A stretch of 64,000 bases of DNA from Psychroflexus planctonicus (GTDB lineage: Bacteria > Bacteroidota > Bacteroidia > Flavobacteriales > Flavobacteriaceae), in contig NZ_BMGM01000001.1 in the NCBI RefSeq assembly GCF_014640195.1, positions 1 to 64,000 on the forward strand, in the 5' to 3' direction. The position numbers were made by a program, and so were the translations under genes. The notes beneath the pieces are model-generated. The model was given only the letters and a program-made list of their open reading frames with translations, was not told the DNA's origin and did not search any database. Positions 37,418 to 46,565 of this stretch are shown here, one piece after another; position 1 is the stretch's first letter, and each line of letters begins with the position of its first letter.

Positions 37418-38472
37418 CTAAAACCATTTTTTCCGTTTAAAAAACAGCATCATACCTATAAATAACACAATAAATAAAATCCAGATAATTAAGTAACTAA
37501 ATTTATATTCCAATTCTGGCATGTGTACAAAATTCATCCCATATATTCCTGCAATAAATGTAAGTGGAATAAAAATAGTAGACACAATAGTAAGAATTTT
37601 CATCACTTGATTCATTCGGTGACTTTGTATAGAGAAAAATAAATTGATGTTGGCTTCTAAAGTTACTTTGGCTTCTTCGGTATCATCTAATAAATTTCTA
37701 CAATATTCTTTTATATCTTTAAAATATTTGAGATTGGTTTCTTCAATAAACGGATTTTTATAAGTTTCAAGATGTGTACAAAATTCTTTTATGGGAAAGA
37801 TGGCTTTTCTAATAACTTGAACTTTCTTTTCTGATATTCAATTTCCTTTAATAAATCAGGTGAAGGATCTACATTTACATCCATTAGCTGAAAATTTTCA
37901 ACTTCAATTTGTAGCTTTTCAATCATGTAGTTATATTCGGTTAAAATAGCTTCCAGCATCAAAAACAACAAATAATCTACTCCGCGTTCTCTTACAATTC
38001 CTTTATCTTGACGAATGCGTTCACGTAAATGCTGGAAATGGTCTCGCTTTTTTTCCTGAAAACTCACTAAAAAATCCTTTCCTAACACAAAACTGATTTG
38101 CTCTGTAGTTAAGTCTGTATTTTCTTCTACAAACTTAGATTTAATGTTGAAATAAAAGTAATGATCAAATTCCTGAAACTTTGGCCGTTGTTGAATATCA
38201 AAAATATCTTGAATACTCAGATGATGCAACTGAAGTTGATTGGCAATCTTGATAATTTTTTTAGTTTCGTGAATTCCATGAACATTTAACCACGAATTAA
38301 ATCCATTTCTAGGAAAACTATTGATCTCAGTAATCTTGAACTTTGCAAATTCTTCAAATTCATTTTCATTATAAAAAAACACCTGAGCTTCTGTAGGTTG
38401 CTGAGACTGTTTTGGGAGCACATCGTATTCAGTTGGGTCTACTTTTGGTTTTTTCTTAAAAGCTAGTTTCAT
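37418..38472 (-). pseudogene. corA: magnesium/cobalt transporter CorA, frameshifted
   Basis: Two frames together make a full CorA of about 350 aa. The upstream frame (ATG at 38472) holds the soluble N-terminal domain and runs into a stop at 37789. The downstream frame, open from about 37815 to 37418, gives LRKAIFPIKEFCTHLETY..., then the two TM helices with the signature GMN (in IAGIYGMNFVHMP) and KRKKWF at the end. A single missing base around 37805-37816, in TTATTAGAAAAGCC read on the minus strand, restores the frame. The pore part is intact, so the break is recent or a sequence error. No slippery heptamer supports programmed shifting. A TTG 18 bases upstream of the ATG is unlikely to be used. 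Confidence 0.85.
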
Positions 38473-38509
38473 TCGGTTTACTTTGCCCAAAAGATAGTGT
38501 TTTTTAGTG

Positions 38510-38517
38510 TAATTTTG
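38510..38517 (+). promoter_or_regulatory. -7 element of the thioredoxin-like gene
   Basis: TAATTTTG, an exact TAnnTTTG match, lies 27 bp before the ATG at 38545. Confidence 0.45.
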
Positions 38518-38544
38518 TGTCTTTACTAATTAAATGCTTTTGAA

Positions 38545-38973
38545 ATGAAATTTCAATTTAACCAAGAATTAACGAACTTAAAAGGGAAAACAAAAGTGTT
38601 TTCTTATTCGTCATTACAAGGAAAAAAACATTTACTATTGTTTTATCATACCCAATGTTTAGGCTGCACCGGAAGAGCTATACCTTTGGCTTACCAATTA
38701 CAGAAATTACATCCCGAAATTGAAGTTCTACTAATTCATTCCAATCTAGGAAGCTGGAAGCCTACTAACCAAGAAATATTAGGTGTATTTGTAGATGGTA
38801 AAAGTCCACTTCCTATTTATATAGATAAAAATGCCGAATTGTATCATTTGTTAAATTGCGAAGGCACGCCACATTGGATTTTTTTAAATGAAAAAGCTGA
38901 AATACAAAACTCAATTTTTGGCTCACAGGCTAATGCTCAAAACCGACTGATGTATACATTAGATCAGTTTTAA
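38545..38973 (+). CDS. thioredoxin-like/redoxin domain protein
   Basis: A 142-aa protein with a thioredoxin fold: LLLFYHTQCLGCTGRAIPLAYQLQ gives a CxxC site (CLGC) after a beta strand, and EGTPHWIFLNEKAEI gives the cis-Pro loop. It resembles TlpA/ResA-like reductases but has no signal peptide or membrane anchor, so it is probably cytoplasmic. Substrate unknown. Divergent from corA. Confidence 0.8.
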   Translation: MKFQFNQELTNLKGKTKVFSYSSLQGKKHLLLFYHTQCLGCTGRAIPLAYQLQKLHPEIEVLLIHSNLGSWKPTNQEILGVFVDGKSPLPIYIDKNAELYHLLNCEGTPHWIFLNEKAEIQNSIFGSQANAQNRLMYTLDQF

Positions 38974-39096
38974 ATATTGATAATTGTCTTATATAAAGTA
39001 CAAATTTGAAAATATTTTAAGTCTTAAAAAATAGTTTTCAGGTTAATGTTTTAAAAAAAAGGCAACTAGAAACGGAGTCATTACTAATTTAGCAAC

Positions 39097-39453
39097 ATGA
39101 CAGAAGATTGGGGATTAAATAGCATGGCTATAATGTATATGTTTTCTGGGCTAATGCATTTTATTAAGCCGAAAGCCTATTTACGGATTATGCCACGCTT
39201 TTTACCAGCACATAAAACGCTGGTTTATTTAAGTGGAATTGCAGAAATTATTCTAGGAATAGCTTTATTTTTTGAATCGCTGAGAAACTTTGCTATTATT
39301 GGAATTGTTTTAATGTTGCTTGTTTTTTTGCTCGTTCATTTCAACATGTTACGTGGCGAAAAAGAAGCAGCTGGAATACCAAAATGGATCTTAGTTTTAC
39401 GAATTCCCATACAGTTTGTATTGATCTGGTGGGCTTTTTATTATTGGGTATAA
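39097..39453 (+). CDS. DoxX-like membrane protein
   Basis: A 118-aa protein with four hydrophobic helices and the DoxX-like motifs MFSGLMHFIKPKAYLRIMPRFLP and YLSGIAEIILGIALFF. A tail helix IPIQFVLIWWAFYYWV ends it. Function not established. It starts a tight plus-strand run with alkB-like (1-bp gap) and TIGR03643 genes. An internal Met at residue 10 is a possible alternative start. Confidence 0.8.
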   Translation: MTEDWGLNSMAIMYMFSGLMHFIKPKAYLRIMPRFLPAHKTLVYLSGIAEIILGIALFFESLRNFAIIGIVLMLLVFLLVHFNMLRGEKEAAGIPKWILVLRIPIQFVLIWWAFYYWV

Positions 39454-39454
39454 A

Positions 39455-40039
39455 ATGAAAAAAGAAGTTTATAACTTACCTGATGCTAAGCTTATTTTTT
39501 ATCCCAACTTTATTGAAGCAGAAGAAGCCAGCAGAATTTTCATGGATTTAAAGAATGGAATTCCCTGGCAACACGACCAAATTAAAGTCTTTGGAAAAAC
39601 ATACGACCAACCTAGATTAACCGCTTTGTTTGCTGATAATGAAAAAAGTTACTCCTACTCCAACATTACCATGCAACCTCATCCATTTGAAGGTGAGCTG
39701 CAAACCATAAAAGAAAAAGTAGAGAAGTTAGCTGAATTGAAATTCACTACTTGCTTGTTAAATTTGTATAGAAACGGACAAGACAGCAACGGTTGGCATG
39801 CCGACGATGAAAAAGAATTGGGTGAATTTCCACAAATTGCATCGGTAAGTTTTGGAGCAACTCGAAAATTTAAAATGCGAAGAAAAGACAATCACAAAGA
39901 AAAGTTTGATTTGGAATTAACCCACGGCAGCTTATTGCTCATGTTAGGAAAAACACAAGCTTTTTGGGAGCATCAAATTCCAAAAACCAAAAAAGCAATC
40001 AACAAACGAATAAATTTAACCTTCAGAATTATTGAATAA
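39455..40039 (+). CDS. AlkB-like alpha-ketoglutarate-dependent dioxygenase
   Basis: A 194-aa Fe(II)/2-oxoglutarate oxygenase. The iron ligands are HxD in GWHADDE and a distal His in WEHQIPK; the 2-oxoglutarate-binding Arg lies in NKRINLTFR. IASVSFGATRKFKMRR is the typical core strand. The family repairs alkylated bases (1-methyladenine, 3-methylcytosine) in DNA or RNA. Its last base overlaps the start of the TIGR03643 gene. Confidence 0.9.
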   Translation: MKKEVYNLPDAKLIFYPNFIEAEEASRIFMDLKNGIPWQHDQIKVFGKTYDQPRLTALFADNEKSYSYSNITMQPHPFEGELQTIKEKVEKLAELKFTTCLLNLYRNGQDSNGWHADDEKELGEFPQIASVSFGATRKFKMRRKDNHKEKFDLELTHGSLLLMLGKTQAFWEHQIPKTKKAINKRINLTFRIIE

Positions 40040-40326
40040 TGGACAACTATAAAGAAAAATTTACTGAACGAGAAATTGACCGAATTATAGAAATGGCATG
40101 GGAAGACCGCACTCCGTTTGGAGCTATTGAGTTTCAATTTGGTGTAAAAGAAGCCGATGTCATTAAAATAATGCGTCTAGAAATGAAGCCTTCTAGCTTT
40201 AGAATGTGGAGAAAACGCGTACAAGGCAGAAAAACCAAACATAGAAGTTTACGAGGTGATGATGTAAAGGGTTTTAGATGCTCAAGGCAACGACATATTT
40301 CTGGCAATAAGATTTCGAAGCGGTAG
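40039..40326 (+). CDS. TIGR03643 family protein
   Basis: A 95-aa small basic protein whose core (EIDRIIEMAWEDRTPFGAI, EADVIKIMRLEMKPSSFRMWRKRVQGRKTKH) matches TIGR03643, a short family of unknown function. A helix-turn-helix-like layout and the Arg/Lys-rich C-terminus suggest nucleic-acid binding. It starts at the last base of the AlkB stop (TAATGG), so coupled translation with the repair enzyme is likely. The last 20 residues diverge from what I recall of the family. Confidence 0.82.
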   Translation: MDNYKEKFTEREIDRIIEMAWEDRTPFGAIEFQFGVKEADVIKIMRLEMKPSSFRMWRKRVQGRKTKHRSLRGDDVKGFRCSRQRHISGNKISKR

Positions 40327-40343
40327 AAATTAGATTAACCAAA

Positions 40344-41525
40344 TTAATACAAAAACCCAAACAACCAAAGCGGGATAGATTTATTTGTACCAGCCTTTAT
40401 GTCTAGCGCCAAATAAGAAAGCGGAATACCTTTTATTTGCTTTAATCCTTTTGATGGCCCACCAATTTCGAAAGTATATTGATCATCTACCATAAAATCT
40501 CCAAATCTTGATGATGCAACTTGATGCTCATAATTCAATTGATTAAAGAAAAATGTTTCTCTTAGACTTCCTATATTGGGTTTGTTTTGAGTAAACAAGT
40601 GTATTAAATTAGTGTTTTCTAGATAAATTTTTTCAGGTTTTTGTAAATAACTTATTCCTTTTGTTCCGCTTTTAAGCAACTTGATTAGTTTTGCTTGGTC
40701 TAAAATATCCAATAGTTTAAGAAGCGTATTTCTAGGGATTTCCAAATGTGCTGAGAGCTTACTTATATTGGGCATAAATGGTGCTGATTGACTAATTACA
40801 AAAAGTAATTTCTTTAAACTATGAATGGTTTTATAGTTCAAGCCTTCAAATGGAGTAATATCGCTTTCAATAACCAGGTGAGCTGTTTTCTCTAACTTTC
40901 CAAAATAAGATTGCTTACTTTCTTTAAAAAAAGGATAATATCCATATTTCAGATAATTTTTAAAGTCAGATTCCCATGAAAATTGGTCGGTTAAATTAGA
41001 AGTAATTTCTTGATGATTAGTCAGCAACTCTTCCAATTGTAGAATAGGTAATGTAATTCCATGCGCTAACAACAAAAATTCTCTGAAAGACAAACCTTGC
41101 AATTGATAAACCACTGCTCTTCTAGATAAATCTGCACTTCCTTTGGAAACATCTAAAATAGAAGACCCAGTTGCAATTAAAAATACATCGCCATAGTCAT
41201 CAACTATTTGTTTCAAATCTTTAGACCAATTTTGGTAACGATGCACTTCATCTAAGTAAAATCGATGGTAACCTTCTTTGTAAAAATGATCTATCACTTC
41301 AACTAACCTATGGGTCTCAAAGAAAAAATCATCTAAACTTAAATACATCCCTTTTTCATTATCCTGCTTTAAGCGCTGAAGCATCATGGTTGTTTTCCCT
41401 GCACCTCTATGCCCTAACAACATGATTAAGCGTTCATTCCAATCTATTTGATGATATAATGACCGATGTTGATTTTCCTTTAGTTGATCAACTTTCCGTT
41501 TAGATTTTTCAATTAATCGTTTCAT
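40344..41525 (-). CDS. AAA family ATPase with DUF4143-like C-terminal domain
   Basis: A 393-aa predicted ATPase. Walker A GHRGAGKTTMM (about residues 41-51), Walker B YRFYLDEVHRY-like (seen as HRFYLDEVHRY), then a sensor-like IATGSS. The C-terminal third (SLRETFFFNQL...FGDFMVDDQYTFEIGG) resembles DUF4143. Such proteins are common and scattered in Bacteroidota and archaea; their role is uncertain, with proposals including mobile-element or toxin-antitoxin functions. The ATG at 41525 is preferred, since the upstream TTG start would lie in the promoter repeats. Monocistronic with unusual tandem promoter repeats. Confidence 0.85.
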   Translation of the reverse strand: MKRLIEKSKRKVDQLKENQHRSLYHQIDWNERLIMLLGHRGAGKTTMMLQRLKQDNEKGMYLSLDDFFFETHRLVEVIDHFYKEGYHRFYLDEVHRYQNWSKDLKQIVDDYGDVFLIATGSSILDVSKGSADLSRRAVVYQLQGLSFREFLLLAHGITLPILQLEELLTNHQEITSNLTDQFSWESDFKNYLKYGYYPFFKESKQSYFGKLEKTAHLVIESDITPFEGLNYKTIHSLKKLLFVISQSAPFMPNISKLSAHLEIPRNTLLKLLDILDQAKLIKLLKSGTKGISYLQKPEKIYLENTNLIHLFTQNKPNIGSLRETFFFNQLNYEHQVASSRFGDFMVDDQYTFEIGGPSKGLKQIKGIPLSYLALDIKAGTNKSIPLWLFGFLY

Positions 41526-41608
41526 ATTGTTAAATATATAAAGCAAATATACATATTGTTAATTGTAAAAAGCAAATATTAAAAGTGTTAATTACAAAAA
41601 GCAACTTA
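41523..41608 (-). promoter_or_regulatory. three 29-bp-spaced repeats forming tandem promoters
   Basis: On the plus strand the core TGTTAAT (or TGTTAAA) followed by AAAAGCAA recurs at 41529, 41558 and 41587, exactly 29 bp apart. Read on the minus strand each unit carries TTTGC; TTTG to the TTTG of TATATTTG spans the -33/-7 distance (21-base spacer). The repeats therefore look like overlapping tandem promoters or operator sites. The leftmost unit overlaps the AAA ATPase start codon. Confidence 0.65.
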
Positions 41609-41943
41609 TCAAAAGGTGAAAATAAATTTCTAATTCTTCGTATTTTACAAAAGTGAACAATCGATTAGCAGCATTAAAATGATTTGAAAAACGAATCACT
41701 AGTACACAATTCATACAAAGCTTCATTTCTAGTTTATAAAATAAAGTTTATATACTTACATCCTAAAAAAACTTCAAAAAAACTTGATGTTTTCAAAACT
41801 AAACACAACTAATAAAAGAATTTCGTTTTATCAATATGCTATAAAACAATAGAAAAATTCAAAATTTAGCATTTAGAAAGCCTCGGCTATAATAAAATCT
41901 GAAAATAATTCTTATTTTGCAAGGTAAATTCAATATAAGCAAA
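41609..41943. other. AT-rich spacer before the acyl-CoA synthetase
   Basis: No coding frame and no clear repeat. A TTATTTTGC box at about 41912-41920 is a plausible -7 region for the downstream acyl-CoA synthetase (ATG 41944). The rest holds nothing I can name. Confidence 0.45.
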
Positions 41944-43725
41944 ATGACTGCAATAAAAAGATTATTCGATTTTCCGAGATATCAATTAGAAAAATACAAT
42001 CTAGATGCCGCTTTAGTAACCAAATATAATGGCGAATGGAAAGCTACCACTACAAAAGAATTTGTAGAAAAAGCCAACCAAATTAGTCGTGGATTATTGT
42101 CTTTGGGCGTTCAACCTAACGATAAAGTCGCCATCATTTCTACCAACAATAGAACCGAATGGAATATTGTAGACATTGGAGTAATGCAGTTAGGTGCGCA
42201 AGATGTTCCAATTTACCCTACCATTTCTAAAGACGATTATCAATTTGTATTGAATCATAGTGAATCTAAATTTTGTTTTGTCTCAGACCAAGAAGTGTAC
42301 GACAAGGTCATGGCCATAAAAGACCAAGTACCGAGCCTAAAAGATGTATATACCTTTGATGATATTCAAGGCGCAAAAAGCTGGAATGAAGTATTAAAGT
42401 TAGGACAAGATGAAGACAAGCAACCCGAAGTAGAGGCTTTAATGGCGAAAGTAACCGAAAACGATTTAGCCACTTTAATTTATACTTCGGGAACAACAGG
42501 AAGACCAAAAGGCGTAATGCTTTCGCATAAAAACATTAGCAGTAATGCCATACATAGTTCAACGCGTTTACCACTTCACGAAGGCGAAGCCATCGCTTTG
42601 AGTTTTTTACCGGTTTGCCATATTTACGAACGCATGCTGCAATACATGTACATGTACAACGGCGTAAGTGTTTATTTTGCTGAAAGTATTGAAACCATTA
42701 GCGACAACCTTAAAGAAGTGAAACCCGATGTCATGTCGGCAGTACCGCGTCTTTTAGAAAAAGTGTACGATAAAATTATCGCTAAAGGTGCAGACCTTAC
42801 AGGTATTAAAAAGAATTTATTTTTCTGGGCGGTAGAGCTTGGTTTAAAATATGAACCCTATGGTCAAAATGGTGCTTGGTATGAATTCAAATTGAAAATT
42901 GCTAGAAAGTTGATTTTCAGCAAATGGCAAGAAGCTTTAGGTGGAAATTTAAAAGTAATTGCCTCTGGAAGTGCTGCATTGCAATCCAGATTGGCACGCG
43001 TGTTTAATGCAGCTGACATTCGTGTTATGGAAGGCTACGGTTTAACCGAAACATCTCCAGTAGTAGCGGTAAATGATTTAAGAAATAAAGGTTTTAAAAT
43101 TGGTACGGTTGGTAAGCCCATCCCAGAAACCGAAGTAAAAATTGCTGAAGACGGTGAAATTTTAGTAAAAGGTCCACAAGTAATGATGGGCTACTACAAA
43201 AACAAAGAAAAAACAGATGAAGTTTTACAAAATGAATATTTCCACACGGGTGATATCGGTGAAATTGACAACGAAGGTTTCCTTCGCATCACCGACCGCA
43301 AAAAAGAGATGTTCAAAACTTCGGGCGGAAAGTATATTGCTCCACAAGTGATTGAAAATATGATGAAACAATCTCGCTTCATTGAACAAATTATGGTGAT
43401 TGGCGATGGTGAAAAAATGCCCGCTGCATTGATTCAACCCAACTTCGAATTTGTTGAAGAATGGGCAAAACGAAAAAATGTCTCGTTCTCATCGCCTGCA
43501 GATTTAGTAACCAAACCTGAATTAATAGACCGAATTCAAGAAGAAGTAGACCTTTTTAATGAAAAATTTGGGAAGTGGGAGAAAATCAAACGATTTGAAC
43601 TGACCAAAGAAGCTTGGTCTGTAGAAGAAGGTCACCTTACACCAACCATGAAAATTAAACGTAGAGAAATCAAAGCAAAATACATAGACTTATACGAAAA
43701 AATATACGGTCACCGACCAAACTAA
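41944..43725 (+). CDS. long-chain fatty acid-CoA ligase (AMP-forming)
   Basis: A 593-aa ANL-superfamily enzyme activating fatty acids to acyl-CoA via acyl-AMP. The P-loop YTSGTTGRPKGVMLSH, the A5 motif YGLTETSP, and the A7/A8 region YFHTGDIGEIDNEGFLRITDRKK are intact. The closing KIKRREIKAKY contains the catalytic-lid Lys. No signal peptide, so it acts at the inner membrane face. The ATG at 41944 is chosen over the TTG at 41917, which falls in the promoter. It ends at a strong terminator. Confidence 0.93.
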   Translation: MTAIKRLFDFPRYQLEKYNLDAALVTKYNGEWKATTTKEFVEKANQISRGLLSLGVQPNDKVAIISTNNRTEWNIVDIGVMQLGAQDVPIYPTISKDDYQFVLNHSESKFCFVSDQEVYDKVMAIKDQVPSLKDVYTFDDIQGAKSWNEVLKLGQDEDKQPEVEALMAKVTENDLATLIYTSGTTGRPKGVMLSHKNISSNAIHSSTRLPLHEGEAIALSFLPVCHIYERMLQYMYMYNGVSVYFAESIETISDNLKEVKPDVMSAVPRLLEKVYDKIIAKGADLTGIKKNLFFWAVELGLKYEPYGQNGAWYEFKLKIARKLIFSKWQEALGGNLKVIASGSAALQSRLARVFNAADIRVMEGYGLTETSPVVAVNDLRNKGFKIGTVGKPIPETEVKIAEDGEILVKGPQVMMGYYKNKEKTDEVLQNEYFHTGDIGEIDNEGFLRITDRKKEMFKTSGGKYIAPQVIENMMKQSRFIEQIMVIGDGEKMPAALIQPNFEFVEEWAKRKNVSFSSPADLVTKPELIDRIQEEVDLFNEKFGKWEKIKRFELTKEAWSVEEGHLTPTMKIKRREIKAKYIDLYEKIYGHRPN

Positions 43726-43731
43726 TTCCTC

Positions 43732-43762
43732 AAATCCTGAATCAAAATTCAGGATTTTTTTT
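43732..43762 (+). terminator. terminator of the acyl-CoA synthetase gene
   Basis: An 11-bp stem (AAATCCTGAAT and complement), loop CAAA, followed by a run of eight T. Confidence 0.9.
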
Positions 43763-43829
43763 AGAATAAAGCCCACTAGTTTGTAAAGCAGCTAATTTTA
43801 AACGAAATTTGTTGTTTTACGAATAGCAC

Positions 43830-44375
43830 ATGAAAAAAACCATTGCTCAATACGACAAAGTAATTGAAACCTGCCAAAATCTTTTTACTAAAAAGTTAAA
43901 AGACTATGGCTGCGCTTGGCGAATATTAAGATTGCCATCGTTAACCGACCAAATTTTCATCAAAGCACAACGCTTAAGAAGCATCCAAGAAAAGAAAGAA
44001 CAAAAAGTAGCAGACGATGCCAATGGAGAATTTATAGGAATTATTAATTATTCCATCATGGCGTTGATTCAACTTGAGCTTGGCATAGCCGAACAACCCG
44101 ATTTAAGTACCGAAAAAGCAATAGCACTTTTTGAAAAACACAGCCAAGAAACCAAGCATCTCATGCTAAACAAAAATCATGATTATGGCGAAGCTTGGCG
44201 AGATATGCGCATCAGCTCGTTAACCGATTTAATTTTACAAAAACTTCTCCGTGTAAAACAAATTGAAGACAATCAAGGTAAAACCGAAGTAAGCGAAGGC
44301 GTAGATGCCAATTACCAAGATATGATCAATTACGCTGTTTTCGCTTTAATTTTAATCGAAGAAAAAAAGTCTTAA
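43830..44375 (+). CDS. DUF1599 domain-containing protein (two repeats)
   Basis: A 181-aa protein with a duplicated DUF1599 module: KKLKDYGCAWRILRLPSLTDQI (first) and KNHDYGEAWRDMRISSLTDLI (second), each followed by a DxxGE...INYxxxALIxxE helix. The family resembles all-alpha NTP-pyrophosphohydrolase folds, but its activity is unproven. It leads a plus-strand operon with BT_3928, a permease, tpiA, prmA and (beyond the insertion) clpS; the first gap is 1 bp. Confidence 0.85.
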   Translation: MKKTIAQYDKVIETCQNLFTKKLKDYGCAWRILRLPSLTDQIFIKAQRLRSIQEKKEQKVADDANGEFIGIINYSIMALIQLELGIAEQPDLSTEKAIALFEKHSQETKHLMLNKNHDYGEAWRDMRISSLTDLILQKLLRVKQIEDNQGKTEVSEGVDANYQDMINYAVFALILIEEKKS

Positions 44376-44376
44376 C

Positions 44377-45474
44377 ATGAAAAATGCCATTGTACAATTC
44401 GCTAGAATATTTGTTGGAGTGCTATTCATTTTTAGTGGTTTCATTAAATTGAATGATCCTGTAGGTTTTTCCTATAAGTTGGAAGAATATTTTGGTGAAG
44501 GTGTTTTGAACTTAGAGTTTTTAATTCCACATGCATTATTCCTAGCCTTGTTCATCGTCATTTATGAAATGTTGCTAGGGGTTACTTTATTATTAGGAAT
44601 CGCTAAAAAAGTAACAAATTGGAGCTTATTGCTCATGATTGTTTTCTTCACTTTCCTTACTTTTTATTCGGCTTATTTCAATAAGGTAACCGATTGTGGT
44701 TGTTTTGGTGATGCTATCCCACTAACTCCGTGGCAGTCGTTCTACAAAGATGTAATTTTACTGATACTTATTCTCATTTTATTCTTCAACCAAAAATACA
44801 TCAAACCACTTTTTTCTGAAAAGGTGAATTGGGGTTTATTTGGTGTTCTTTTCATATTTAGTTTTTGGTTTGGAAATTATGTATTGAACCACTTGCCCTA
44901 TTTCGATTTTAGAGCTTACAAAATAGGAACCAACATACCCGATAACATGAAAATCCCAGAAGGTGCTCCGGAAGCAGAATACCGTTACGACTGGAAATTC
45001 AATATTGATGGGAAAGAAGAAATCATTAGTAACCAAGGAAGTTATCCAGAAGTAGCTGGCGAATTTATTGAAGTAAACACCATACTGGTAGATGAAGGCT
45101 TTGTTCCCAAAATTAAAGATTTTGGTTTTTATAAAGATGGAGAAGATTATACTGACGAAATGTTGAATGAACCAAAATTGATGGTAATTTCTGCCTACAA
45201 TTTATCCAAAAGTGAAAATGAAGCTTGGCCAAACATAAAAGAAGTCATTGATAAAGCTCAGCAAGCAGATTATAAAGTCATCGGTTTGTCTGCTTCTGGA
45301 AATGAAGCTATTCAAGAACTTAAAAAAGAACATGGTATTCAAATTCCATTTTACTTTACAGATGAAACGGCCATAAAAACCATCGTGCGATCCAATCCTG
45401 GAATTTTTGTAATTGAAGATGCCGTAATCACACAAAAATGGCATTGGAACGATGCTAACAAAACTCAATTCTAG
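44377..45474 (+). CDS. BT_3928 family protein (DoxX/MauE-like membrane domain plus periplasmic domain)
   Basis: A 365-aa protein. Four hydrophobic helices in the first 145 residues form a DoxX/MauE-like domain (FARIFVGVLFIFSGFIKLNDP, TDCGCFGDAIPLTPWQSF with a CGC pair). A fifth helix near 150-170 is followed by an exported C-terminal domain of about 195 residues with a thioredoxin-like strand-helix order but no CxxC. This architecture is the conserved Bacteroidota BT_3928 family; a role in periplasmic thiol or redox chemistry is guessed from the MauE-like part only. Confidence 0.82.
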   Translation: MKNAIVQFARIFVGVLFIFSGFIKLNDPVGFSYKLEEYFGEGVLNLEFLIPHALFLALFIVIYEMLLGVTLLLGIAKKVTNWSLLLMIVFFTFLTFYSAYFNKVTDCGCFGDAIPLTPWQSFYKDVILLILILILFFNQKYIKPLFSEKVNWGLFGVLFIFSFWFGNYVLNHLPYFDFRAYKIGTNIPDNMKIPEGAPEAEYRYDWKFNIDGKEEIISNQGSYPEVAGEFIEVNTILVDEGFVPKIKDFGFYKDGEDYTDEMLNEPKLMVISAYNLSKSENEAWPNIKEVIDKAQQADYKVIGLSASGNEAIQELKKEHGIQIPFYFTDETAIKTIVRSNPGIFVIEDAVITQKWHWNDANKTQF

Positions 45475-45483
45475 AACGCTAAA

Positions 45484-46554
45484 ATGCCTATTCTTCAAAA
45501 AATAGCTTATGCCTTGCTCACTTTGTTTGGGGTAGTAACGGTTATCTTTTTTTTGTTCACCATTTTACCCGGAGATCCAGCGCAAATGATGTTGGGTCAG
45601 AATCAAAGTCAAGAACAAATCAATAACATCAATGCGAAATATGGTTTTGATGAGTCTTTAGGCAAACAATATCTATTGTACCTAAATGACTTGTCACCAA
45701 TTTCCCTTCATAGTACGAATGTTTCAGATTTTACTTCGCTAGAATCAGGTAAATATTCTGCTCAATCTTTGTTTTGTACAGCTTCATTTTGTGTAGCATT
45801 AAAGTTTCCACATTTACGAGAATCTTTTCAAAAAAATGGAAAAACCGTCAATAGTGTTATTTCAGAAACCCTACCCAATACTGCATTGTTAGCTATTTCG
45901 GCTATCAGCATTGCATTAGTTATTGGAATATTTCTAGGAATTATTTCTGCTATTTACAAAGACGGATTTTTAGACAACAGCATTCAGGTACTTTCTACTT
46001 TAGGCATGAGTGTACCTTCTTTTTTTAGTGCTATCTTATTTGCTTGGTTTTTTGCTTTCGTTTTACAGGAATACACCCACCTTAACATGAGCGGTAATTT
46101 ATACGAATTAGACGATTATGGAGAACAAAATCAATTGGTACTCAAAAATTTAATTTTGCCTGCGGTGGTTTTGGGCATTCGCCCTTTAGCCGTTGTAACC
46201 CAATTAATGCGAAATGCTTTGCTTGATATTTTGCATCAGGATTACATTCGAACGGCAAAAGCAAAAGGCTTAACCAATTATCAAATCATTAAAAATCATG
46301 CTTTAAAAAACGCACTCAATCCGGTGATTACTGCCATATCAGGCTGGTTTGCATCCATGCTTGCAGGCGCTGTTTTTGTGGAATACATTTTTGGATGGAA
46401 TGGCTTAGGAAAAGAAATTGTAGATGCACTAAATGCTTTAGATTTGCCTATCATCATGGGAGCAGTTTTGGTCATTGCTTTCTTATTTATTTGCATAAAT
46501 ATAGTGGTTGATTTAATTCATGCTTATCTTGACCCAAAATTAAAACTAAACTAA
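45484..46554 (+). CDS. ABC transporter permease, DppB/OppB-like
   Basis: A 356-aa inner-membrane permease of the peptide/nickel importer class. The first helix with FTILPGDPAQMMLG, an ETLPNTALLAISAISIALVIGI core, and the EAA loop DYIRTAKAKGLTNYQIIKNHALKNALNPVIT are classic. No partner permease (DppC), ATPase or binding protein is adjacent, so its system must be encoded elsewhere. It sits inside the DUF1599-tpiA-prmA operon. Confidence 0.9.
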   Translation: MPILQKIAYALLTLFGVVTVIFFLFTILPGDPAQMMLGQNQSQEQINNINAKYGFDESLGKQYLLYLNDLSPISLHSTNVSDFTSLESGKYSAQSLFCTASFCVALKFPHLRESFQKNGKTVNSVISETLPNTALLAISAISIALVIGIFLGIISAIYKDGFLDNSIQVLSTLGMSVPSFFSAILFAWFFAFVLQEYTHLNMSGNLYELDDYGEQNQLVLKNLILPAVVLGIRPLAVVTQLMRNALLDILHQDYIRTAKAKGLTNYQIIKNHALKNALNPVITAISGWFASMLAGAVFVEYIFGWNGLGKEIVDALNALDLPIIMGAVLVIAFLFICINIVVDLIHAYLDPKLKLN

Positions 46555-46565
46555 AACTAGAAAAT

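Noticed and set aside
37789-37820. Programmed -1 frameshift in corA
   Set aside because: No X XXY YYZ slippery heptamer lies in the overlap and no downstream structure is evident; CorA is not known to need frameshifting.
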